DNA from: UBA7672 sp040398465
GTDB lineage: Bacteria; Pseudomonadota; Alphaproteobacteria; Caulobacterales; Hyphomonadaceae
DNA: 64,000 nt
Reading direction: 5' to 3'
Assembly (NCBI GenBank): GCA_040398465.1
Contig: JBBAUA010000015.1
Span: 1-64,000 of the forward strand
In this document: in pieces, positions 41,894 to 49,658 of the stretch
Layout of the letters: the number at the start of each line of letters is the position of its first letter
Position numbering within the stretch: position 1 is the first letter of the stretch
Notes under the pieces: generated by a model
Seen by the model: only the letters and a program-made list of their open reading frames with translations
The model's database searches: none
Told to the model about the DNA's origin: nothing
Made by a program: the position numbers and the translations under genes

Positions 41894-43732
41894 CTAATCG
41901 CGATCGCCGATCGCCTCGGCGGCCTCCTTGTTCAGAGCCTCGCCCTCGCGCCGTGGAACGATCAATGGCGCCGGTTGGGTGGTCGCGATGTTCCCGCGCA
42001 TCAGCGACAGACCGGCACGCAGCCCGCCGGCCATCTGCATCTCCAGCCGCTGCTCGTCGCGCTGGCGCACATCGCGCAGGATGTCGTCAGCCTCTTCCTC
42101 TTCCACCCCAAGATCGACCAGCACTTTCCGACCAAACACGAACGCCGACTCCAGCACCTCGCGCAGTTGATACTCCACCCCGGCATTGATCAGCCGCAGC
42201 GCATGCCCGCGATCGAACGCGCGCACATAGAGCTTCGCGTGCGGAAACTCCGATTTCGCCAGCTCCACGATCTTGTCCGCCGACTCCTGCTTGTCGACGC
42301 AGATCAGGATCGCCTCCGCCCGCTCGGCGCCTGACGCTCGCAACACATCCAGCCTCGTGCCGTCGCCATAATAGACCTTGAAGCCGAACTGCCCTGCGGC
42401 CCGGATCATCTCCACATCGATCTCGATGATCGACACATCGATGCCCTTCGCCAGCAGGGGCTGCGACACCACCTGCGCAAAGCGCCCGAAGCCTACGAAC
42501 AACACGCGTCCGTGCAGGTCGTTCGCGGTCTCGACGCCGTCCATCGATGCCTTCTCCGCCGGCAGCAGCCGCTCCAGCAGGATCACCGCCAGCGGCGTCA
42601 GCGCCATCGAGAGAATGACGATCGCCGTCATGCTCGCCGTGACTTCGCCGTCCAGAACGCCAGCACGCAACGCTTCCGAATAGAGGACGAACGCAAACTC
42701 GCCGCCTTGCGCAAAAAGCACAGCCCGCCGCAACGCCTCGCGATGTTTCGCACGGAAGACGCGCGCCACCGCGTAGATGCCGATCGACTTCACGATCATG
42801 AACACGAACACGCCGCCGATGATCAGCTGCCACTGGTTCCATACCAGCAAAAGGTCCAGCGACATGCCGACCCCAAGGAAAAACAGCCCAAGCAGGATCC
42901 CGCGGAACGGTTCGACGTCGGCCTCGAGCTGGTGCCTGAAAGTCGACTCCGACAACAGCACCCCGGCGAGGAATGCGCCCATTCCCATCGATAGTCCGGC
43001 CCAGTCCATGAAGACCGCAGCGCCAAGCACGACCAGGAGCGCCGCCGCCGTCATCACCTCGCGCGCGCCCGACGCGGCCAGCACGCTGAAGATCGGGTTC
43101 ATTAACCACTTGCCCGCCGCGAACACCACAGCCACGGCGCCGACGGCGATCAGCAACGCCTGCCACCACGGCTGCGTCGCCGTGACCGCAGCAGCCGTCG
43201 GCGACAGCGTCGCGAGCAAGGCTACCAACGCAAGCAGCGGAATGATCGCTAGGTCTTCAAGCAGCAGGATCGCAACCGAGCGCTGCCCGCTTGGCAACGC
43301 CGTCTCGCCGCGATCATCCATCATCTTCATGATTACCGCGGTCGACGACAGCACGAAGCCCGATGCCCCGATGATCGCCGCGGCCGGCGGCAAGCCATAC
43401 GCAATGCCCACGCCCGACAGCAGCGCGCCGCAGATGATCACCTGCACCGCGCCAAGTCCGAAAATGTCCCGCCGCATCGCCCACAGCTTGGCCGGACGCA
43501 TTTCGAGTCCGATCAGGAACAGGAACATCACCACGCCAAGCTCGGCGACATGGATGATCGCTTCCGAGTCCTGGAACAGCTTCAGCCCAAACGGCCCCAC
43601 GGCGACCCCCGCCGCCAGATAGCCGAGCACTGCCCCGAGCCCGAGCTTCCGGAAGATCGGCACGGCAATGACGCCCGCCGCCAGGAGGGCGACCGCGTGC
43701 CCGATATCCATCCCGCCAGCTTCGGTCGCCAT
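41894..43732 (-). CDS. Kef-type monovalent cation:proton antiporter (CPA2)
   Basis: A 612-residue inner-membrane protein (start 43732, or ATG at 43711, MDIGHAVALLAAG). Twelve or so membrane helices cover residues 10-390, with the family's GYLAAGVAVGPFGL, LGVVMFLFLIGLEM and the ion-site region LSSTAVIMKMMDDRG. The C-terminal TrkA-N/RCK domain (~410-530) has VLFVGFGRFAQVVSQPLLAKGIDVSIIEID and YYGDGTRLDVLRASGAERAEAILICVD, binding NAD(H) or a regulator. KefB/KefC expel K+ on electrophile attack; the glutathione-site equivalence was not checked. No kefF/kefG ancillary gene is adjacent. Confidence 0.92.
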   Translation of the reverse strand: MATEAGGMDIGHAVALLAAGVIAVPIFRKLGLGAVLGYLAAGVAVGPFGLKLFQDSEAIIHVAELGVVMFLFLIGLEMRPAKLWAMRRDIFGLGAVQVIICGALLSGVGIAYGLPPAAAIIGASGFVLSSTAVIMKMMDDRGETALPSGQRSVAILLLEDLAIIPLLALVALLATLSPTAAAVTATQPWWQALLIAVGAVAVVFAAGKWLMNPIFSVLAASGAREVMTAAALLVVLGAAVFMDWAGLSMGMGAFLAGVLLSESTFRHQLEADVEPFRGILLGLFFLGVGMSLDLLLVWNQWQLIIGGVFVFMIVKSIGIYAVARVFRAKHREALRRAVLFAQGGEFAFVLYSEALRAGVLDGEVTASMTAIVILSMALTPLAVILLERLLPAEKASMDGVETANDLHGRVLFVGFGRFAQVVSQPLLAKGIDVSIIEIDVEMIRAAGQFGFKVYYGDGTRLDVLRASGAERAEAILICVDKQESADKIVELAKSEFPHAKLYVRAFDRGHALRLINAGVEYQLREVLESAFVFGRKVLVDLGVEEEEADDILRDVRQRDEQRLEMQMAGGLRAGLSLMRGNIATTQPAPLIVPRREGEALNKEAAEAIGDRD

Positions 43733-43787
43733 CGCCCCTCCGGTTCTAAGGACTCAATGGGGTGCTGCGCGCGCCTTCGCAAGCGCG

Positions 43788-44129
43788 CTATTTCAAACGT
43801 TTCTCGAACTCGGCAAAAAAGCCGTCGGCTTCGGCCTTCAGCTTGCCCTCCATGCGGCGAAACTGGGCAAGCACTTCCTCCCCCATACGGGTCAGCACGG
43901 CGCCGCCGCCCTTCCTGCCGCCCGCCGAGGATTCGACCAGCGGCTGTCGAAAGGACTGGTTCATCGCATCGACCAGCTGCCACGCCCGCGAATAGCTCAT
44001 CTCCATCGACTTGGCCGCCTTCGAGATCGAGCCTTCAGCCGCGATGCGCTCCAGCAGGTCCGCCTTGCCAGGCCCGAACGCCCGCTCGCCCTTGGCGATC
44101 AGCCGCGCCGTGATCCTGATCGATGCCAT
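43788..44129 (-). CDS. ModE-like winged-helix regulator
   Basis: A 113-residue protein from the ATG at 44129, which follows a strong ribosome site AAAGGAGA. It is a single winged-helix domain with the ModE N-terminal pattern: IAKGERAFGPGKADLLERIAAEGSISKAAKSMEMSYSRAWQLVDAMNQSF, then GGRKGGGAVLTRMGEEVL. It lacks the C-terminal molybdate-binding MOP domains of full ModE, as in the short LysR-type HTH branch. No modABC transporter is next to it, so a molybdate role is only inferred from the family. Confidence 0.9.
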   Translation of the reverse strand: MASIRITARLIAKGERAFGPGKADLLERIAAEGSISKAAKSMEMSYSRAWQLVDAMNQSFRQPLVESSAGGRKGGGAVLTRMGEEVLAQFRRMEGKLKAEADGFFAEFEKRLK

Positions 44130-44204
44130 GCCAGTCTCCTTTGCATCGAGGCTCCGCTTCACAGCCATCGAAGCGAGCGCCGCCAAATTCGCAAGCGAAT
44201 TCTC

Positions 44205-45362
44205 TCAGGCCAGCAACCGCCGCGCCGTCGCCAGCGCTTCGACGCCCCTGTCCAGCGTGTCGTCCGATTTCGCAAAGCACAGCCGCACGAGCGCACGCTC
44301 CGGAGGCGTTTCGTGGAAGGCGGAGAACGGAATTGTCGCCACGCCGGCCTGCTTGACCGCCCAGGTCGCGAACGCCATGTCGCTGAGACCGATGCCGGAT
44401 GCGGCCAGGTCGATGGCCATGAAATACGTCCCCGCCGCCGGCAGTGTCACAAATCCTTCCTGCTCCAGCGCCCGAGCCATCCTGTTCCGGGCACGCGCCA
44501 GCTTCTCGCGCATCGCATCGAAATGCGCGGCGGGCTTGCCCAGCCCGAATGCGACGGCTTCCTGAAGATTGGGCGGCGTCGTGAAGGTCAGGAACTGGTG
44601 CGCCTTCGCAAACGCCTGCGTCAGCGGCGGCGCTGCGCAGGCAAAGCCCACCTTCCACCCCGTCATCTCGAAAATCTTGCCCGCAGAGCCGATCTTGATC
44701 GTTCGATCGCGCATGCCGGGCGCCGATAGCATCGACACATGCCGCGCGCCATCGAACATGCAATGTTCCCAGACCTCGTCGGAGATAGCAACGCAGTCAT
44801 GCCTGACGCACTGTTCGGCAATCAGTGCGAGATCTTCGGCGCCAATCAGGCTGGCCGACGGATTGAGCGGCGTGTTCAGCACAACCGCGCGGGTCTTCTC
44901 TGTGAAAGCCACCGCGAGCGCCTGTGGATCGACACGCCAATCCGGTGGTTGAAGCCTGACAAACCGCGCGCTCGCCCCTGCCCGGCGCAGCATCGGCAGA
45001 TAGCTGTCATACATAGGCTCGAACAGCACAACCTCGTCGCCCGGCGACAGTACAGCCAGCAGGGCCGCAGCCAGCGCCTCTGTCGCGCCGGATGTGATCG
45101 TCACTTCGCTCTGCCAGTCGAGCGCCACGCCCTGCAGCCGCCCATAATGCTCGGCCACCGCCTCGCGCAGTTTCGGCAAGCCCCGCATCGGCGGATACTG
45201 GTTGGGTCCGCTGATCAGCGCGTCGGCAGCCTTGCGCCGAACATCTTCCGGCCCATCCCATTCCGGAAAGCCCTGCCCGAGATTGATCGCGCCGGTCTCT
45301 CGCGCGAGGCCGGACATGACATCAAAGATCGTGTCGCCGAGCGAAGCGTAGACCGGATTCAT
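44205..45362 (-). CDS. PLP aminotransferase (glutamine transaminase K / methionine aminotransferase type)
   Basis: A 385-residue class I/II aminotransferase from MNPVYASLGDTIFDVM. Landmarks are INLGQGFPEWDGPEDV, PNQYPPMRGLPKLREAVAEHYG, VTITSGATEALAAALLA, LNTPLNPSASLIG, AISDEVWEHCMFD and the PLP Lys in KIGSAGKIFEMTGWKVG. This type uses glutamine or methionine with 2-oxo acids. Its ATG overlaps the stop of the omega-amidase-like gene (ATGA). The pairing is that of the glutaminase II route, in which the amidase removes 2-oxoglutaramate made by the transaminase. Confidence 0.9.
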   Translation of the reverse strand: MNPVYASLGDTIFDVMSGLARETGAINLGQGFPEWDGPEDVRRKAADALISGPNQYPPMRGLPKLREAVAEHYGRLQGVALDWQSEVTITSGATEALAAALLAVLSPGDEVVLFEPMYDSYLPMLRRAGASARFVRLQPPDWRVDPQALAVAFTEKTRAVVLNTPLNPSASLIGAEDLALIAEQCVRHDCVAISDEVWEHCMFDGARHVSMLSAPGMRDRTIKIGSAGKIFEMTGWKVGFACAAPPLTQAFAKAHQFLTFTTPPNLQEAVAFGLGKPAAHFDAMREKLARARNRMARALEQEGFVTLPAAGTYFMAIDLAASGIGLSDMAFATWAVKQAGVATIPFSAFHETPPERALVRLCFAKSDDTLDRGVEALATARRLLA

Positions 45363-46183
45363 GCGGGCTCGCGGAACGGCCGCACATGGCTGAGCGATGG
45401 AATCTTGCCGCGCACCTCGGCAACCTTTGCAAGGTCCAGCGTCGCCGCAATCACGCCCGGCTCGGTTCCACCCTCGGCGAGGATTTCCCCCCATGGGTCG
45501 ATGATCAGCGAATGCCCGTAGGTCTCGCGGCCGTCCTGGTGCTTGCCCGTCTGCGCCGGCGCAATGACGAAGCACCCCGTCTCGATCGCCCGCGCACGCA
45601 GGAGGATATGCCAGTGCGCCTCGCCCGTGATGCGCGTGAAGGCGGCTGGCACGGCGATGATCTGCGCGCCTGCCATCGCGAGCTGCCGGAACAGCTCGGG
45701 AAAGCGCACATCATAGCAGACTGTCATGCCAAGCTTCGCCGCAGGTAATTCACCAACAACAGCTGCGCCACCGGCCGCATAGCTGTCGGACTCGCGATAG
45801 ATGTTGCCTGCATTCAGCTGCACGTCGAACATGTGGATCTTGTCGTAGCGAGCCGCCACCTCGCCGTCTGGCCGGATCAGGAAACTTCGATTGGCGCACT
45901 TCCCCGCATCCGCCCGGATCGCCAGCGAGCCGATCAGCAGCGTTCGCCCGAGCTCCTTCGCCAGCGCCCTGAAATGGGCCAGCCCCGGATCACTCGCTTC
46001 GTCCGTCGACTTCTCCCAGGACGCCCCCCGCGCGCGATCCAGCAGCGTCGTCATCTCGGGCGTCGCGATCAGCTCGGCCCCGCCCCGGGCCGCCTCGCGG
46101 ATCAGCGCATCGGCCGCCGCGATGTTCTCAGCCACATCGGTTCCAGACCGCATCTGGACGCAAGCAACCCTGATCTGGGACAT
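45359..46183 (-). CDS. Nitrilase-superfamily amidase, omega-amidase-like
   Basis: A 274-residue cytoplasmic hydrolase. The Glu-Lys-Cys triad is visible: Glu in LIATPEMTTLL, Lys in ARYDKIHMFDVQ and Cys in GMTVCYDVRFPELFR. The branch with GSLAIRADAGKCANRSFLIRPDGEV and the end LSHVRPFREPA is the Nit1/Nit2 type, which hydrolyses omega-amides such as 2-oxoglutaramate or repairs deaminated glutathione. The four-base overlap with the transaminase supports the omega-amidase reading. Confidence 0.9.
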   Translation of the reverse strand: MSQIRVACVQMRSGTDVAENIAAADALIREAARGGAELIATPEMTTLLDRARGASWEKSTDEASDPGLAHFRALAKELGRTLLIGSLAIRADAGKCANRSFLIRPDGEVAARYDKIHMFDVQLNAGNIYRESDSYAAGGAAVVGELPAAKLGMTVCYDVRFPELFRQLAMAGAQIIAVPAAFTRITGEAHWHILLRARAIETGCFVIAPAQTGKHQDGRETYGHSLIIDPWGEILAEGGTEPGVIAATLDLAKVAEVRGKIPSLSHVRPFREPA

Positions 46184-46411
46184 GGCCTCTCCTGCTGCAC
46201 TGTCTCATCATAAACCATACCGGTCGGCCGAGTCGCCATCCCGGCCGAAATCAGCGGCTGACGTGGTTAATCGCTTGGGCTCGCGCGAGGCGCGATGCAG
46301 CGTACCTCCGCTCTCCTTCTGGTACGCCGATTGCTGACTGATACCCAAGGCCAGCCCGTCCCGTGATCCCGCGACGCCGGGCGCCGGCCTGAACCGCGGG
46401 ATCGGTTATCG

Positions 46412-47689
46412 ATGGGCTTCAGCCCCGGCATCGCAGGCATTCCAGCGCCATCGGCCCGGCCCCTGCCGGTCTGGCGCGCCCGCGCGCGCTCACTGCTCAA
46501 CTATTTCGGCAAGCTCGACATCCTCGTCCTGTTCGTCTGGGTCGCCTCCACGACGCTCCAGCTCGACTGGATGCAACCGCTTCGCTACCTCGCCGCCGCC
46601 TATTTCGTCGGCAGCATGATCATGTTCGCCCGCCAGACCATGCCGTCCCTCGCGCGGGCCTGGCCGACCCTGCTGATCCCGCTCTTCTGCATCGTCTCGG
46701 CGCTGTGGGCGCCATCGGCCAGTGACGCGATCCGCAAGGGCCTGCTGTTTGGACTCACCTCCATCGTCGCGATCTATGCCGCAACGCGCGTCTCCGGTCG
46801 CGGCATCCTGCTTGTCTTCATGGGCGTGCAAACCATCGCGGCGCTGATGAGTCTGCGCTCGCCCCAGATCGTCGACGGCGCCTGGACTGGCATATTCGGC
46901 CAGAAAAACTTCCTGGCGATGAACATGTTCATCCTCTATGTCGCCGCGCTGGCGGTCCTGCTCGACAAGGGATCATGGCGCTGGTTCCGCCTTGCGGCGC
47001 TGGGCATCGCGCCGATGGCGCTGGCGCTTGTGGTTCTGGCGAAGTCCGGCACGACAACGGTGATGGTGATTGGCGCGACGACAGCGCTGCTCGGTCACGC
47101 CTTCCTGTGGCAACCGGCCGGCCGGATTCGCCACATGCGCTTCCTGCTTGTACTCATCGGCGCTGTTCTCGTGACCCTCCTTGCGCTTGTCCTGTTCGGA
47201 TTCATGCAGTTCGACGCACAGACCAGCGTGCTGAATGCGCTGGGCAAGGACTCGACTCTGACTGGCCGCACCTATCTCTGGGAAACTGCACAGCGGGAGA
47301 TGGCGGAGAGCCCATGGTTCGGCCGCGGCGCCGATGGCTTCTGGCGATCCGAATATGGCGCCGCCAACACGATCATCAAGTTCTTTCACTACGACCATTA
47401 CGTGAAGTTCTCTTTCCACAATTCCTATCTCGAGAACGGCGTGGCGTTCGGCTATCCCGGCTACTGGGCGACGGTGTTCCTTGCCGCCTGGGCGCTATGG
47501 CGGCCGGCGATCAACTGGCTGAAAAGCCAGAACACGATCAACGCAGCCTTCCTGATCCTTGCCGCCATGGTGATCGTGCGCTCCACGACCGAGATCGACC
47601 TCGCGCTCGAATTCTCGGCCACGGCGACGCTGCTCTTCATGGGAGCTGTCAGGCGCGACAAGGTGGATGCCCGTGGAGATGTCGCGTGA
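46412..47689 (+). CDS. O-antigen-ligase-like / exopolysaccharide polymerase membrane protein
   Basis: A 425-residue protein with ~10-12 membrane helices. The Wzy_C region (~150-370) includes LAKSGTTTVMVIGATTALLG, then the large periplasmic loop GRTYLWETAQREMAESPWFGRGADGFW and KFSFHNSYLENGVAFGYPG, typical for the GRxxxW and HNxYL motifs of these ligases and polymerases. It overlaps the GT2 start by four bases (GTGA), so both belong to one polysaccharide unit. The polymer is unknown. Confidence 0.88.
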   Translation: MGFSPGIAGIPAPSARPLPVWRARARSLLNYFGKLDILVLFVWVASTTLQLDWMQPLRYLAAAYFVGSMIMFARQTMPSLARAWPTLLIPLFCIVSALWAPSASDAIRKGLLFGLTSIVAIYAATRVSGRGILLVFMGVQTIAALMSLRSPQIVDGAWTGIFGQKNFLAMNMFILYVAALAVLLDKGSWRWFRLAALGIAPMALALVVLAKSGTTTVMVIGATTALLGHAFLWQPAGRIRHMRFLLVLIGAVLVTLLALVLFGFMQFDAQTSVLNALGKDSTLTGRTYLWETAQREMAESPWFGRGADGFWRSEYGAANTIIKFFHYDHYVKFSFHNSYLENGVAFGYPGYWATVFLAAWALWRPAINWLKSQNTINAAFLILAAMVIVRSTTEIDLALEFSATATLLFMGAVRRDKVDARGDVA

Positions 47690-48645
47690 CCCGGCCGGAT
47701 GTCAGCGTGATCATCGCCGCATGGAAGGCCGCGGACTTTGTCGAGCGCGCCGTTCACTCAGCACTCCTGAGCCGAGGCGTGACAGTCGAGGTCGTGGTCG
47801 TTGATGACGCCTCGCCAGACCGCACCTTCGCAGTCCTGGGGCGAATGGCAGCGCACGATCCCCGCGTGATCATTGACCGCTTGCCGGCGAATGGCGGCCC
47901 CTCCGCAGCCCGCAATCGCGCCCTCGCCCTCGCATCAGGCGCCTTCATCGCGGTTCTCGACGCGGACGACACGATCGAGCCCAACAGGCTGTCGCGCATG
48001 GTCGCAATGGCCGAGCGTCGCGCCGCGGATGTCGTTGTCGATAACATGAAGGAGGTCGACGCGAACGGCCGTCTCTTGTCCTCCGGCCTGTTCCTGAAGT
48101 CGCCCGCCTTTTCGACAGACCGCAACATCGATCTTGCAACCTGGATCGCCTTCAACCAGCCGATGAAGGCCGGCGATTGCATCGGTTACCTGAAGCCGCT
48201 CATGCGGAGGGTGACGCTTGATCGCCATCGGGCCGCGTACGATACCGCGCTCCGAAACAGCGAAGACTACTACCTGGTGGCCGAGCTGCTCGCGCAGGGC
48301 GCCCGCATGCACTACCTGTCAGAGCCCGGCTATCGCTACACACGCTCGACGGCCTCCACCTCGCACCGCCTGAAGCCCGAACACACGCGAGCCTGGCTGG
48401 AAGCTGAAGCCCGCTACATCCGGCGGTTCGGAGCCGCGCTCAGCGCCGGTCAGCAGCACGCGTTGGCCCGCCGAGCCCGCTCGCTTCGACATGTCGATCA
48501 GCTGGTCGCCGCAACCGAGGCGCTGAAGTCGCGACGCTTCGGCGAATTCCTGCGCCTGCTCGCTGCCGACCTGGAGTCGAGCGCCTATACGCTCATCACC
48601 TTTGCAAGGGTCGCCAGCAGCAAACTGCGCCGACACCCGTCCTAG
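47686..48645 (+). CDS. Family 2 glycosyltransferase
   Basis: A 319-residue GT-A enzyme starting at GTG inside the stop of the upstream gene. The N-terminal Rossmann half has VSVIIAAWKAADFVERAVHSALL, VVVVDDASPDRTFAVL, GGPSAARNRALALASGAFIAVLDADDTIEPNRL with the DAD metal motif. The C-terminal part (~200-319) is helical without clear membrane segments. Longer upstream frame in phase with it is antisense-like sequence inside the ligase gene and is not used. Its 3' end overlaps the convergent GH16 stop by four bases. Confidence 0.9.
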   Translation: MTRPDVSVIIAAWKAADFVERAVHSALLSRGVTVEVVVVDDASPDRTFAVLGRMAAHDPRVIIDRLPANGGPSAARNRALALASGAFIAVLDADDTIEPNRLSRMVAMAERRAADVVVDNMKEVDANGRLLSSGLFLKSPAFSTDRNIDLATWIAFNQPMKAGDCIGYLKPLMRRVTLDRHRAAYDTALRNSEDYYLVAELLAQGARMHYLSEPGYRYTRSTASTSHRLKPEHTRAWLEAEARYIRRFGAALSAGQQHALARRARSLRHVDQLVAATEALKSRRFGEFLRLLAADLESSAYTLITFARVASSKLRRHPS

Positions 48646-49532
48646 CGGACAGGCAGCGCGAAGCTGTTGCTGCATTGCGGCGCATTCTGTCCGAGCGGGA
48701 CATGCGATATGCAACGGATGAAAGCGACCGTTGTGTCGAACTCTGCGTCGCCAACCCACTCCACCGACGTCCGGTTGGCGGCCCAGACGCTGGTCATCAC
48801 CCGGCCGGTCGTGGTCGGTATCCCCGCATCAGGCGCCGCGACCCGGTGGACCTGCACGCCATCCACATACCATGTGATGGAATCGGGCAACCACTCGAAC
48901 GCGTACAGGTGTTCTGCGTCAGATGCATCGAAGCCGAGGTCGATGTCCTTCGCAGAGCCCTTCCCGTGGCGAAAGAAGTTGACGTGGATCCTCCCTGAAT
49001 CCTTCCCGACAAGCTCGACATCGATCTCGTCGTGGGGGTCGCCCATGTCCTCGCCGCTGTAGACGAAAAAAGCGGTGACGGCGCCCTTCCCATCCGAGGC
49101 GCGCAAGACGGCTTCGTACCGGCCATAGCCGTAGAATCCGACATACTGGAATTCAGCGCTGGAATGGGTCGACACCGGCGTCGCCTCGCGCCTGGCGACC
49201 AGGCTCATGCCGTGGCGGCCAAAGCCGATATTCTCGTCGCGATAGGACACGCCCAGCCATTCTGCGTCGATGTCCAGGTCCGCAAGTAACTGGGTCTCGT
49301 TATCGTGACCCTTGCTGAGATCAACGATGAAGGCGCCCTGCGCAGGCCGTCCGGTGTTGACGGCCCCGGACGCGCGCTCCTGCGAATCCGCCCGACCGGA
49401 AACGCCCACATTTATGCAGACCGCAGCAAGAGCCGCGGCCAAAATCCGCCCCCAGAGCATTGTCCCCGCCGTCTCCGACTGCACCGGACCAAGGCGCAAG
49501 TTGTTGACAGACAAGCAGGAATGGCGCCGCAC
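48642..49532 (-). CDS. Family 16 glycoside hydrolase (ExoK-like endo-glucanase)
   Basis: A 296-residue exported enzyme; start at 49532, or ATG at 49460 (MLWGRILAAALAAVCINVGVSG) giving a clean signal peptide. The GH16 jelly-roll signature is FFVYSGEDMGDPHDEIDVELVG with the ExDxxE catalytic pair. VNFFRHGKG, YAFEWLPDSITWYVDGVQVHRV and VMTSVWAANR complete the fold. Enzymes of this type cleave beta-1,3/1,4-glucans or trim the organism's own exopolysaccharide. Convergence with the polymerase-GT2 genes suggests the latter. Confidence 0.92.
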   Translation of the reverse strand: MRRHSCLSVNNLRLGPVQSETAGTMLWGRILAAALAAVCINVGVSGRADSQERASGAVNTGRPAQGAFIVDLSKGHDNETQLLADLDIDAEWLGVSYRDENIGFGRHGMSLVARREATPVSTHSSAEFQYVGFYGYGRYEAVLRASDGKGAVTAFFVYSGEDMGDPHDEIDVELVGKDSGRIHVNFFRHGKGSAKDIDLGFDASDAEHLYAFEWLPDSITWYVDGVQVHRVAAPDAGIPTTTGRVMTSVWAANRTSVEWVGDAEFDTTVAFIRCISHVPLGQNAPQCSNSFALPVR

Positions 49533-49658
49533 GCCTGCCTAAACGCGCTTTTGAGCAAATGGCTCTCGCGGATGGATTGCGCAGCTTCGCCCGGTCGCTA
49601 AAGCTCACGGCAAGATCAGGGCAACGCCACGTCAGCGCAGGCCCGCCGGGAGGAGTTC

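Noticed and set aside
46975..47685. A long frame upstream of and in phase with the GT2 gene
   Set aside because: It lies wholly inside the ligase-like membrane protein gene in another frame and has no recognisable domain; the GTG at 47686 with a four-base overlap is the natural start.
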